From CAYYYG01 sp964591375 (GTDB taxonomy: Bacteria > Patescibacteriota > Microgenomatia > UBA1406 > GWC2-37-13), in assembly GCA_964591375.1 (NCBI GenBank), contig CAZQAU010000010.1:1-47925 (forward strand): a DNA stretch of 47,925 nt. The letters run 5' to 3'. Shown here piece by piece: positions 32,539-41,242 of the stretch. Numbering within the stretch: position 1 is the first letter of the stretch; every line of letters begins with the position of its first letter. Both the position numbers and the translations under genes were made by a program. The notes beneath the pieces are model-generated. The model worked only from the letters and a program-made list of their open reading frames with translations, was not told where the DNA came from and ran no database searches.

Positions 32539-35250
32539 TTATTTATTGCGAATTTTGAGGTCGAAAGGTGGTAGCTCATTATAGTTATTATCTAATGAGA
32601 CAAAGATATTGGCAGTGTAGTCTCGTCCGTAAATAAGAGACTGTAGCGGAAGATTGATTCCAAAACGTGATTCGGGATTAGTGGTCGTTATATATCTTTT
32701 TGTACAGTTACTTTCAGCTTTTTTTTCACATGTTTTATCTGTTAACTCAATTGATACTTGTGAGTTAGCATTGGCGATACCATAGAAAGTGGGGTTTGTG
32801 GACCAGGTGTTGTATGAAGATTTTATACCAGTAGGATTCTGAGTGGATAAATTCAAACCGCCGATACCGGTAATATGAAGGACCGAAAGAGGAAAGAGTG
32901 TGTTGGTACCTGTTATCGTCTGTCGGGTATTCACTCGTAAGATTCTAGTTTCAGTGATCTGTGAATGACCAATTTTATCTATCGCGACCACTCTCCACTG
33001 ATAGCTTCCCGCAGATAACCGTCGTCCGTTTTGTTCCATATATTTGTTGCTTTCATTTCCATCAGCATCGACTGCTTTTGAATACACATTGATCACGCTA
33101 TTATTATCGGAATAATGTACCCAGATTTTTTTATTTTCATATGTTCCATTGCCTTTGGTGTCCGGTGCAGGAGTATGTTTATTATCAGCGTTATTTTTTA
33201 CAGACTCATAGGAAACGGGAATAGTGTCGATATAAGTCTGCCAGCCCGCACCATTTTTATTAATTTGTATCTGAAATTTAGTAACATTATTTTTCACATC
33301 CTGAAAGTGTCCTTTGTTTATTTTGAATCCGAAGGTAGGAAGTTCATTCGTAGTAAATTCGTTATGTTTGGGATTATTAAGCGAAAAAGGAGTAAAGTAA
33401 AAGGCATTATCTGTCCAAACATCATTCAAGTTTCTGGTGCGAGCTTTTACAGTGTAACCATCTTCAGAATAGTTGTTATCTGTCGTGAGGAAGTCGCAAT
33501 AAAAGGCCTCATCTTTTGAATTGAATGAGCCATCGATAGCAGTTGCAACAAACCAGCCGCCTCCGTTTATGGCACACTGAGCTTCTGAGATGGGGTAATT
33601 ATCATCATGAACCGTTCCCATAAATCGGGTTTTTCCGTTATTGCTGGTGGTTGTACCATTCTGTACAGAAAGAGACGGGATATTGGAAGTCATATAAAGC
33701 ATGGTATCGGTGGGGATTGTAGAAAATTCGGAAGTTGAACCATTGCCATTTGTTGCTGTTGCAGTAATTTTCGAGGCAGAAGTCGGTGTATAGTCTGTAA
33801 TCGGAATGGTGAAGGTAATGTTATTTCCAATCGTGGTGGTAGTTGTTGATCCGATGAAGTACTGTCCTTCTCCGTACCCCGTTCCATCCAGTGCATCGTT
33901 ATCAAATAGTTCAATGGTAAAGGGGGCTTCTGCTGGATTAAAATCCAGATCAGCCGTTACGATTAAATTACTGCCATCTTTGACTATTTTGTTAAGAACA
34001 GGGTAGTTCATAAAGTCATTTGTACCAACGTCATTATCGAGGACATCATTTGGAGTTATTCCATCACTGAGCACATCGATACCAAGATTTGTATTATTCC
34101 AAATTTTATTTTGACTAATTTTATTGTTAGTCGCAGTTGGTGAGCTGTTATTAATTACAATACCAACACCATTATTGTTTGCTATGATATTTCCTTTAAT
34201 AATATTATTACTTGATATACCTTCTCTTATAGAAATACCATTGATTGCAAAGGTGCTAAGTATGTCACCATAAGTATTTGTTCCCACATAGTTACCTTGT
34301 ATATAATTTGCTGATGTGGCGGTAGAAAGTCTGAGTAAAGCCCTCGTATCGGTAGTTACACAGTTCACAATATTTGCTTCTTCAGCGTCGGAAATATTAT
34401 CATAATTTGTTCCTACACGGCTACCACTACCTCCTTGAACAAAAATTATTGCTCTACTTCTACTCCCAGAACTGCAACTTCGTGTGGTTTTATCTGTTCC
34501 CATATAGTTTCCAGCTATTACACTTTTGCCCACTATACTCACCATCTGCAAGTTAGTAGATCCCATAAATAGATTCTTTTCACCTAAATCTCCATTGCCA
34601 TCACCATTAGTGCCAATTATATTTCCTTCGCCTTCCGTAAATTCTATCCGTCCCCATCCACTACCCGCCATACCGGTGATATCACTGCCAAAAAAATTTC
34701 CTTCTATCCAGTGGTTGATAGAAGTATAGCCGTTACTTGTTGTTTGTATTACCATGCCATTAGTGATTGTACTCACTATATTAAGACCTGAGATATGGTT
34801 ATTTGCAGACGATGTAGAAACAGAGTAAAACGTAAGAACCGGGTTAGAAGAGGAACTAACTCTTATTTTCAATATGGTATTTAGTGTTTTGCCAAATTCA
34901 GCTGTATTACGTTCAGCACCTGATTGAGAATAACCATTTATAAAAACACCTGCAATATCATTCAAATTTATTGTTGATGTTGTATTAATTGTAAAATATC
35001 CTTGTGTAGAGCCGGAAGGTGGAATGTATCCACCATCACTTGTTGGAATATTAAATTCGATGGTATCAAAACCGGTATTACTATTGGCCGCGGCGACTGC
35101 TTCCCGTAATGAGCAATCGACATTACAGCTTCCATCGTTTGTATCAGCCGTTTTGGTGACGGTAAAGGTAGCTGCATTAGAAGGAGGGGCAAATAGAATA
35201 CAGAAGAAAAATAGGAACAGAAATCCACAAAAATATCTAGGAATAAACAT
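32539..35250 (-). CDS. Large secreted CSLREA/beta-helix protein with shared C-terminal module
   Basis: About 903 aa. The signal peptide is followed by TVTKTADTNDGSCNVDCSLREAVAAAN, the CSLREA motif, and a right-handed parallel beta-helix (about residues 60-400, rich in N-x-I-x-G-N rungs). An Ig-like segment follows. The last 269 residues match the end of the 24249-26909 protein (PTFYGIAN, RILRVNTR/YILRVKTN, FPLSVLHI/FPLAVLQI). A surface adhesin or sheath role is inferred. Start chosen at the second ATG (35250) because TATAAA overlaps the first. Confidence 0.8.
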   Translation of the reverse strand: MFIPRYFCGFLFLFFFCILFAPPSNAATFTVTKTADTNDGSCNVDCSLREAVAAANSNTGFDTIEFNIPTSDGGYIPPSGSTQGYFTINTTSTINLNDIAGVFINGYSQSGAERNTAEFGKTLNTILKIRVSSSSNPVLTFYSVSTSSANNHISGLNIVSTITNGMVIQTTSNGYTSINHWIEGNFFGSDITGMAGSGWGRIEFTEGEGNIIGTNGDGNGDLGEKNLFMGSTNLQMVSIVGKSVIAGNYMGTDKTTRSCSSGSRSRAIIFVQGGSGSRVGTNYDNISDAEEANIVNCVTTDTRALLRLSTATSANYIQGNYVGTNTYGDILSTFAINGISIREGISSNNIIKGNIIANNNGVGIVINNSSPTATNNKISQNKIWNNTNLGIDVLSDGITPNDVLDNDVGTNDFMNYPVLNKIVKDGSNLIVTADLDFNPAEAPFTIELFDNDALDGTGYGEGQYFIGSTTTTTIGNNITFTIPITDYTPTSASKITATATNGNGSTSEFSTIPTDTMLYMTSNIPSLSVQNGTTTSNNGKTRFMGTVHDDNYPISEAQCAINGGGWFVATAIDGSFNSKDEAFYCDFLTTDNNYSEDGYTVKARTRNLNDVWTDNAFYFTPFSLNNPKHNEFTTNELPTFGFKINKGHFQDVKNNVTKFQIQINKNGAGWQTYIDTIPVSYESVKNNADNKHTPAPDTKGNGTYENKKIWVHYSDNNSVINVYSKAVDADGNESNKYMEQNGRRLSAGSYQWRVVAIDKIGHSQITETRILRVNTRQTITGTNTLFPLSVLHITGIGGLNLSTQNPTGIKSSYNTWSTNPTFYGIANANSQVSIELTDKTCEKKAESNCTKRYITTTNPESRFGINLPLQSLIYGRDYTANIFVSLDNNYNELPPFDLKIRNK

Positions 35251-35309
35251 ACTCATTTATACCTAAAAAAACGTTGATGTTTCAAGCGAAAAAGATTCGT
35301 TGGTAAAAG

Positions 35310-35744
35310 TTACGCAATCGAATTAATTTTTTGAATTTCGGGGAGTATTTTTAAGAAAAATTCTTTATCTTTAGGGTGAGTTAAGCGGGTACTTACTTCG
35401 TCTGTATTCATCCATACGGCGGTTGGGTTTTGTGGGTCCAGAGGTTTTAAGGTAATTTCTTGGGTGGTAAACAGAAATAGGTGAATGGTTTTTTTACCTG
35501 CAACTCGTTCTCCATCTTCAGAATAGGTCATACCGCTGCGGTCATAGCTGCTAAAAGGTTTAATCAAAGATATTTTTTGAAGTCCGGTTTCTTCATAGAT
35601 CTCTCTTTTTGCGGCGGTGAGAAAATCCTCGCCGGGATTGACGTGTCCTTTGGGAAATGACCAGCTATTATTCCCTTGTTGTGCAAGCGCGATTTGGCCG
35701 TGGATATTGAGGACAATCCCTCCAGCACTGTGTGCGTGTATCAT
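35310..35744 (-). CDS. Nudix hydrolase
   Basis: 144 aa. SFPKGHVNPGEDFLTAAKREIYEETGL is a complete Nudix box in the diadenosine-polyphosphate/MutT-like context (W-x-F-P-K-G). It probably hydrolyses Ap4A-type or oxidised nucleotides. TATACT (complement of 35751-35756) lies 6 nt before the ATG. It is divergent from the photolyase; the two promoters sit within about 55 bp. Confidence 0.9.
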   Translation of the reverse strand: MIHAHSAGGIVLNIHGQIALAQQGNNSWSFPKGHVNPGEDFLTAAKREIYEETGLQKISLIKPFSSYDRSGMTYSEDGERVAGKKTIHLFLFTTQEITLKPLDPQNPTAVWMNTDEVSTRLTHPKDKEFFLKILPEIQKINSIA

Positions 35745-35769
35745 GGGGAAAGTATAACAAAATATACTT

Positions 35770-35775
35770 TATAAT
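35770..35775 (+). promoter_or_regulatory. -10 element of the photolyase gene
   Basis: TATAAT overlaps an upstream ATG (35774), which argues for the start at 35798. Confidence 0.5.
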
Positions 35776-35797
35776 GACGGAACACTATACTATCTAT

Positions 35798-37147
35798 ATG
35801 GGAGTTAATTTGAAACGAACAAGAAGCCTAAATAACAAACCGATTGAAAAAGGAGCGGTTGTATACTGGATGCAGCGAGAACACAGAGCGCATGATAACT
35901 GGGCACTCTTATATGCACAACAACTCGCCGAAAAAAACGCGCAACCACTGATTGTTGTTTTTTGTCTGCGCAAAGCGTTTGCAAATGCCACAGAACGGCT
36001 CATTTCGTTTATGTTTGATGGACTTGCAGAAGTGTCACAAACCTTACGGGAAAAAAATATTCCCTTTAATTTTTTACTCGGCAGTCCTGTCGAAATAATC
36101 CCCGAGTTTTTACAAACACATAAAGCAGGACTGCTCATAACAGATTTTCATTCCTTAAAAACCGAACGCAGATGGAGAAAAGAAATTGCTGAAATAATAT
36201 CTGTTTCGATGATTGAAGTAGATGCCCGCAATAGTGTCCCTTGCTGGTTGGCTTCACCTAAACAGGAGTTTGGTGCGTATACTATACGTCCCAAAATTCA
36301 CCGATTATTACCTGAGTTTTTGGATGAGTTTCCTCCATTAAAAAAACAGACAGTTACAATCGAAAATGCTCCCCCTATTAATTGGCCTGCTATGTATTCT
36401 CAAATAAAAGTAGATACATCGGTAAAAAAAGTTACCTGGATTAAAGCAGGGGAGAAGGCAGCACAGGCACGCCTTGAGGAATTCATTGAAAATAAGTTAC
36501 CGCAATATGCCGAAGATCGGAACGATCCGAATAAAGAAGTTCAGTCGCAACTGTCTTCGTATCTGCATTTTGGACATATTTCTTCTCAGCGTATTGCTCT
36601 CATTTTAAAAAAACATACAGGAAACGTCGCGGCACGGGAAGCATTTTTGGAAGAATTGATTGTGCGGCGGGAACTGGCGGACAACTATTGTTACTATTGT
36701 TCCAGATATGATTCTTTTGCTGGTTTTCCGGTTTGGTCCCAACAGTCATTGACGTTACATTTGAATGATAAAAGAGAGTTTGTGTATTCCCGTGAAATCT
36801 TAGAACGGGCTGAAACTCATGATCCCCTTTGGAATGCTGCACAACAGGAAGCCATCAAACGAGGAATAATGCATGGATGGATGCGAATGTACTGGTGTAA
36901 AAAGATTTTGGAGTGGTCAGCTTCTCCGCAAGAAGCACAGGCAAACGCCATATATTTGATGGATAAATATTTCCTGGATGGGCGTGAGCCGAATGGATTT
37001 ACCGGTATTGCCTGGTCGGTAGGCGGAGTACATGACCGTGCGTGGTTTGACAGAACTATATTTGGAAAAGTTAGATATATGAACTTCAATGGAGCACAAC
37101 GAAAATTTGATGTTGAGGGATATATAAGAAAAATAAATGAGCTTTGA
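35798..37147 (+). CDS. phr: Class II CPD deoxyribodipyrimidine photolyase
   Basis: 449 aa. VVYWMQREHRAHDNWALLYAQQLA is the class II N-terminal signature. The C-terminal FAD domain contains HGWMRMYWCKKILEWSASPQEA and GFTGIAWSVGGVHDRAWFDR, ending with GKVRYMNFNGAQRKFDVEGYI. It uses light to split cyclobutane pyrimidine dimers. A photolyase implies exposure to sunlight in at least part of the life cycle. The start at 35798 is set by the -10 at 35770. Confidence 0.93.
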   Translation: MGVNLKRTRSLNNKPIEKGAVVYWMQREHRAHDNWALLYAQQLAEKNAQPLIVVFCLRKAFANATERLISFMFDGLAEVSQTLREKNIPFNFLLGSPVEIIPEFLQTHKAGLLITDFHSLKTERRWRKEIAEIISVSMIEVDARNSVPCWLASPKQEFGAYTIRPKIHRLLPEFLDEFPPLKKQTVTIENAPPINWPAMYSQIKVDTSVKKVTWIKAGEKAAQARLEEFIENKLPQYAEDRNDPNKEVQSQLSSYLHFGHISSQRIALILKKHTGNVAAREAFLEELIVRRELADNYCYYCSRYDSFAGFPVWSQQSLTLHLNDKREFVYSREILERAETHDPLWNAAQQEAIKRGIMHGWMRMYWCKKILEWSASPQEAQANAIYLMDKYFLDGREPNGFTGIAWSVGGVHDRAWFDRTIFGKVRYMNFNGAQRKFDVEGYIRKINEL

Positions 37148-37151
37148 TTCT

Positions 37152-38009
37152 TTACAAAACATAGACTCGAAGAGTGTTATTCCATGGGTCATTAAAAATA
37201 ATTTGAGAACCCGTATCTTCAAACGGCACACCATCTTTTTGTAGTCTGTTTTTTAAATTTTCAAGGTCTTTTTTTTGCGGCAGCATACATTCGAAATTTT
37301 TGAGTCCTAATGAGTCTGTTCTTTTTCCGGCTCCCTGACTTTCCCATATGTTGAGACCAAAGTGATGATGGTATCCACCGACGGAAATAAACAGAGCGTG
37401 AGGCATGGATGCTGTAATGACAAAACCAACCGTATCAACATAGAATTTTTTTGCTTCCTCGATGTCTCCTACTTTAAGATGTATGTGTCCGATTTGTATC
37501 GTAGTATTTGTTTCTTCAACAGGAATATATTTTTGTAAATATTGGGCGGGATCAATGTATAATGCTGCCATTTTAATCTGGCCGTTTTCCCACTGCCATT
37601 CATTTCGCGGACGATCGAAATAGAGCTCAATACCATTTCCTTCCGGGTCAGTAAAATAAAAAGCTTCACTCACTAGATGATCTCCTGTACCGGCAAATGA
37701 TTGGGGTGAAAGTTTTAAAATGGTGTAAATAGTTCGGGCCAGGTCGCCCCGTGAAGAATATACAATTGCAAAATGATATAAACCAGCATCACTTCGTTTG
37801 GAAGCGGGCAGGTCTTCCCGATGATTAAGGATAACTAAAGGATTATTATGTAAACCCAATACTATTTTTGTCGGTGTATGTTTTAACACATCCAGCCCCA
37901 TGATAATACTGTAAAAATTTTCCATACTCTCTATATCCTGTACATTCAGCTCAACAGGACCAAATGTAAGAGAATCAGATAAAATTTTTTTAGACTCTTC
38001 TTTTCGCAT
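37152..38009 (-). CDS. VOC (glyoxalase/dioxygenase-like) protein with two domains
   Basis: 285 aa. Two vicinal-oxygen-chelate modules: GPVELNVQDIESMENFYSIIMGLDVLK...YHFAIVY and IGHIHLKVGDIEEAKKFYVDTVGFVITA...YHHHFGLNIWES. The layout matches the catechol-2,3-dioxygenase CatE/YfiE-like group of Bacillus. Metal-ligand His and Glu (GIELYFDRP) are present. The actual substrate is unknown. TATAAT (complement of 38017-38022) lies 7 nt before the ATG. Confidence 0.85.
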   Translation of the reverse strand: MRKEESKKILSDSLTFGPVELNVQDIESMENFYSIIMGLDVLKHTPTKIVLGLHNNPLVILNHREDLPASKRSDAGLYHFAIVYSSRGDLARTIYTILKLSPQSFAGTGDHLVSEAFYFTDPEGNGIELYFDRPRNEWQWENGQIKMAALYIDPAQYLQKYIPVEETNTTIQIGHIHLKVGDIEEAKKFYVDTVGFVITASMPHALFISVGGYHHHFGLNIWESQGAGKRTDSLGLKNFECMLPQKKDLENLKNRLQKDGVPFEDTGSQIIFNDPWNNTLRVYVL

Positions 38010-38071
38010 GGTTTCTATTATAGATAGATTATCTTAGAATTGTTTAAGAAAACGTCTTATACTTAAACTAT

Positions 38072-38455
38072 ATGTCTGGTGTGCAGCAGAAAAAAGAAAA
38101 AATTCATTATTTAGTTATACTGGGATTAGTTTTTATACTCGTGGCGTTAATTTACGGGTATAAAACCGTTCATGAACTGCGGCGGCGTCCATTTCCTGTG
38201 CCACGGCAGGTTAATGTGGATCTGCTACAGGCTTGGATGAATATTCCATATATCTCACGCACATATGGTGTGCCTGAGGAAGTTTTATTACAGTCGCTAA
38301 ATATTAGTACGAACAACAGCCGGAGTTTAACGGTAAATAAAATCGCACAGTTAAAAGGAAAACCAGTACCAGAAGTTATAGAGGAGGTAAAAACAATTAT
38401 CCAAAACTTTCAAGAAACACACCGGACACCTTCTCAACCTCAGTCTTCGCCATGA
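38072..38455 (+). CDS. Single-pass membrane protein, unknown, coupled to DedA gene
   Basis: 127 aa. A membrane helix (about residues 13-32) is followed by a soluble domain VDLLQAWMNIPYISRTYGVPEEVLLQSLNIS...SLTVNKIAQLKGKPVPEVIEEVKTII, which looks like a small helical (possibly helix-turn-helix-like) extracytoplasmic domain. Its stop overlaps the next start by 4 bp (38452-38455), so it is translated together with the DedA protein and may work with it. TATACT (38058-38063) precedes it by 8 nt. Confidence 0.68.
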   Translation: MSGVQQKKEKIHYLVILGLVFILVALIYGYKTVHELRRRPFPVPRQVNVDLLQAWMNIPYISRTYGVPEEVLLQSLNISTNNSRSLTVNKIAQLKGKPVPEVIEEVKTIIQNFQETHRTPSQPQSSP

Positions 38456-39048
38456 CACAACTTCTTAATTATTTATTGTCATACGTATTGATCTACGGGT
38501 ATCCGACAGTTGGTATTATAGTATTTGTTGGAGCATTAGGCTTACCTCTTCCTGCATCGTCATTACTTGTGGCGGCCGGATCGTTTACTGTTGATGGAAC
38601 ATTGAATATACCTGTGCTAATCGTGCTGTCGACATTGACTGCACTGTGTGGCGATCTGGGTGGATATTATATTGGTAAACGTTTAGGTTATATAAAAAGT
38701 AGTCGTTTATCCTCGCACTTTGCAATCAGCCGTTCTTTAAAATCATTTTTTGTGAGTCATGGAGTATGGTCTATTTTTATTACTCGCTGGTTAATAACCC
38801 CATTGGCTGTTCCAATAAACGTATTAGCAGGAGTACAACGGTATTCTGTCATTAAATTTTCGTTGATAGTAGTTATTGGAGAGTTACTATGGTCGAGTTT
38901 GTATGTATGTCTTGGATATTGGTTTGGGGCTAACTGGCAATCGTTGATTGACTATATCAACAAAGCACCTCAGATTCTGGCTGTTGCCGCGATAGGAATA
39001 GGGTTTTTGTTTATGGCGATTAAACATAAGCATCAGAGCAAAAAATGA
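38452..39048 (+). CDS. DedA family (VTT domain) membrane protein
   Basis: 198 aa with about five helices. VFVGALGLPLPASSLLVAAGSF, GDLGGYYIGKRLGY and FITRWLITPLAVPINVLAGVQRY are the DedA signatures (F-x-x-R-W-x-x-x-x-A...). DedA proteins flip undecaprenyl phosphate or phospholipids across the membrane. It shares a 4-bp overlap with the preceding small membrane protein. It is a second VTT protein besides the one at 15976. Confidence 0.9.
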   Translation: MTQLLNYLLSYVLIYGYPTVGIIVFVGALGLPLPASSLLVAAGSFTVDGTLNIPVLIVLSTLTALCGDLGGYYIGKRLGYIKSSRLSSHFAISRSLKSFFVSHGVWSIFITRWLITPLAVPINVLAGVQRYSVIKFSLIVVIGELLWSSLYVCLGYWFGANWQSLIDYINKAPQILAVAAIGIGFLFMAIKHKHQSKK

Positions 39049-39070
39049 GATGTCTGACTTAAATGAACTA

Positions 39071-39946
39071 TTATTTTGATTCAGAAGATTTTTGTAAACT
39101 GGAAAGTTTATCAAGCACAGAAGAGATAGTTTTGGTATAGGTTTCTGCCTCAGCTAAGATTTCTTCTGTATCACCGTACAGGTCCAGTTTTTTTGCTTCT
39201 TCAAATGTAAACCATCCTGAATCACTGGCTTCATAATTTAGTTTTACTTTTTGAGTTAAATCGGTTGGTCTTACGAGATAGGAAAAAATTTTTAAGTCAT
39301 ACATTTCTATCACGTAGGAAAGTGGTTGAACAAGAGTAACATCAAGATTAGTTTCCTCTTTGACTTCTCGGATTAATGCTTCATTGAGACTTTCATTCAT
39401 ATCACATGTTCCCAACATGCAACTCCACTTACCATGAGATTTCTTTTTCCCAGGAGAATAGATTTTAGTTAACAGATATTTATCTTCAGAACGAATGACA
39501 GCCAGGATTCCAATTTTAAATAACCGATACAGTTTGGAAATATATTCAAGAATGCGCAGTGTGTCGGGCATTAAATCCAGTTTGGCGGCTTCTTCGATGG
39601 TATACCATCCGTAATCATACGATTCATGATTAATCTTTATTTTTTGTTCAGGATCACGACGTTTACAAAGGAATGCCATGGCCAGTCCATGCCAGTTTTC
39701 TCCATTGGTAATTACCTCTGTTAAGGCGAGGGTGCGTTTAAGATCTACATCAATGCCGAGTTCTTCCTGAGCTTCGCGTTGAACCACCGATTTTATATGT
39801 TCACCAATTTCCAGTCCACCGCCCGGAATCTGCCATTTTTTATCATAAGAAGGATCATCTTCTTCATCGGCACGGCGTTTGGTAAGGAGGAATTTTCCCT
39901 GTTCGTATAAAACAATGTAAGCAATCGGATAAATATTACTAGGCAT
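39071..39946 (-). CDS. Tandem Nudix protein (two domains)
   Basis: 291 aa. The first domain (about residues 1-135) has GGGLEIGEHIKSVVQREAQEELGIDV. The second (about 140-270) has CDMNESLNEALIREVKEETNLDV in place of the standard G-x5-E start, so its box is degenerate before REVKEE. The pair may hydrolyse two substrates, or one domain may be regulatory. TATAAT (complement of 39953-39958) is 6 nt before the ATG. Confidence 0.85.
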   Translation of the reverse strand: MPSNIYPIAYIVLYEQGKFLLTKRRADEEDDPSYDKKWQIPGGGLEIGEHIKSVVQREAQEELGIDVDLKRTLALTEVITNGENWHGLAMAFLCKRRDPEQKIKINHESYDYGWYTIEEAAKLDLMPDTLRILEYISKLYRLFKIGILAVIRSEDKYLLTKIYSPGKKKSHGKWSCMLGTCDMNESLNEALIREVKEETNLDVTLVQPLSYVIEMYDLKIFSYLVRPTDLTQKVKLNYEASDSGWFTFEEAKKLDLYGDTEEILAEAETYTKTISSVLDKLSSLQKSSESK

Positions 39947-39990
39947 ACATTCATTATAGCGAATTTAATAAACATATGTCATTTTTTTCA

Positions 39991-40024
39991 ATAAAAAAGA
40001 GCGCCCGGAACACAGACGCTCTTT
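39991..40024 (-). terminator. Rho-independent terminator of the 40038-40355 gene
   Basis: On the minus strand, AAAGAGCG (complement of 40017-40024) pairs with CGCTCTTT (complement of 39996-40003), followed by a T-run from 39996 down to 39991. Confidence 0.8.
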
Positions 40025-40037
40025 CTTGCACATACTA

Positions 40038-40355
40038 TCAGCGGAAGCACCAGGCGGATAGTTTACGGTAGACCAACACAAAAGGATATGTTACCTGGTC
40101 AAGCCAGGAACGATGAACAATTTTTTCGATGGGCCAGTAGGAATCGCGAATCATACTGTAATGAGTTACATAGATTGCATCTGGTCGGTGATCCCAGATG
40201 ATATGTGCAACCCATCGTTCCCGATCGATTTGCTGAACTGTTCCCCGATATCCGAAAAGAACGAACAAATCTTCGTGGGTCATTGTCTCTGTTGCCGCGA
40301 CACGATCATGTACCTGAAGAGTTTCAGGCGTTACTGCTTGTGTTATGACAGACAT
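40038..40355 (-). CDS. Unknown small protein with strong RBS and structured leader
   Basis: 105 aa, soluble. It begins MSVITQAVTPETLQVHDRVAATETMTHEDLFVLFGYRGTVQQID, then a Trp/Tyr-rich half (WVAHIIWDHRPDAIYVTHYSMIRDSYWPIEK). The centre may form a small SH3-like beta barrel, but I do not recognise a family. Base composition looks less AT-rich than its neighbours. The gene has an AGAGGAG ribosome binding site, a long folded leader (40431-40510) and its own terminator, forming a self-contained unit that may have been acquired. Confidence 0.6.
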   Translation of the reverse strand: MSVITQAVTPETLQVHDRVAATETMTHEDLFVLFGYRGTVQQIDRERWVAHIIWDHRPDAIYVTHYSMIRDSYWPIEKIVHRSWLDQVTYPFVLVYRKLSAWCFR

Positions 40356-40430
40356 GGAATTCTCCTCTGTGATATATTAGATCTTCGCTTTCATATCAGA
40401 TTATTTCTGATAGTGAATACGCCGCCTACG

Positions 40431-40510
40431 ATAGCTTTGTAAAAACGAAGATTACGACACACAAAATGATCGGCAGTAATCGTCTTGTGCTTCGTAATCT
40501 TCAAAGCTAT
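40431..40510 (-). promoter_or_regulatory. Long imperfect hairpin upstream of the 40038-40355 gene
   Basis: ATAGCTTTG (40431-40439) pairs with CAAAGCTAT (40502-40510), and AAGATTACGA (40448-40457) pairs with TCGTAATCTT (40492-40501). Only an 8-nt bulge on one side interrupts this 19-bp helix. Read on the minus strand, the inner stem is followed by GTTTTT, like a terminator inside a leader. This suggests attenuation or a riboswitch-like element. The remaining intergenic DNA (40511-40669) shows nothing I can name. Confidence 0.5.
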
Positions 40511-40669
40511 GCGTCCGCGAATTATCAATGAGCAAGGCTTACTAAGATGATCTTAATTCAGACTAGACACAATCAAAACACAATTATTTTGGTGAATGTA
40601 GAATGAAAAAGAGCATCAGGATAAGCAATACGTTATTATAACAGATTAATTAATTAGGGAGCCAAATAG

Positions 40670-41242
40670 TTAATGAAATTTTTCTTTTTTTTCCAGCATG
40701 TCTATAATCGCGTTCATTCGTTTGCTACGCGTTTCCGGTTTTTTGGCAGTTTGAAGACGCCAAGCGATCGCATAGGTGTTTGTTTTGTTAAGAGTGGCAA
40801 AAAATTCTTTAGCAGTTTTGTGTTTGGCCAACTCCAGAAGAAAATCTTTAGGAAGGGTCATCTTACTTGGTGAGTCATATGCGGCGCTAAATCGACCATC
40901 TGCTTTAGCGATTTCGATTTCTTTTAATCCTGAAGGTTTCATTTTTCCTTCGGCAATGAGTTTTTCTACTTTTTCCGTATTTCTTTTGGACCATACACTT
41001 TTTGAACGCCGTGGGGTGAATTTTTGTATCCAGGATTTTTCATCATGTTTTTTAGCTTGTCCATCGATCCATCCATAACAGAGTGCGACATCCAGTGCCT
41101 CGGGATAGGTGAGAGACTGAACACCGGAATCTTTTTTGAAGAGTCGTAACCAAATACCCTCGGTTTTAGTGTGATTTTCTTCCAGCCATTTTTCGAAATC
41201 ACGTATCGAACTGAAAGAAATTATGGAAGCAACAGGTATCAT
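40670..41242 (-). CDS. YdeI/OmdA-family (bacteriocin-resistance-type) protein
   Basis: 190 aa. FEKWLEENHTKTEGIWLRLFKKDSGVQSLTYPEALDVALCYGWIDGQAKKHDEKSWIQKFTPRRSKSVWSKRN is the YdeI/OmpD-associated core, with a C-terminal helical WRLQTAKKPETRSKRMNAII tail. YdeI-like proteins are implicated in peptide-antibiotic resistance in enterobacteria; here the role is unknown. Its ATG overlaps the preceding lyase stop by 4 bp, so the two are translationally coupled. Confidence 0.88.
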   Translation of the reverse strand: MIPVASIISFSSIRDFEKWLEENHTKTEGIWLRLFKKDSGVQSLTYPEALDVALCYGWIDGQAKKHDEKSWIQKFTPRRSKSVWSKRNTEKVEKLIAEGKMKPSGLKEIEIAKADGRFSAAYDSPSKMTLPKDFLLELAKHKTAKEFFATLNKTNTYAIAWRLQTAKKPETRSKRMNAIIDMLEKKEKFH

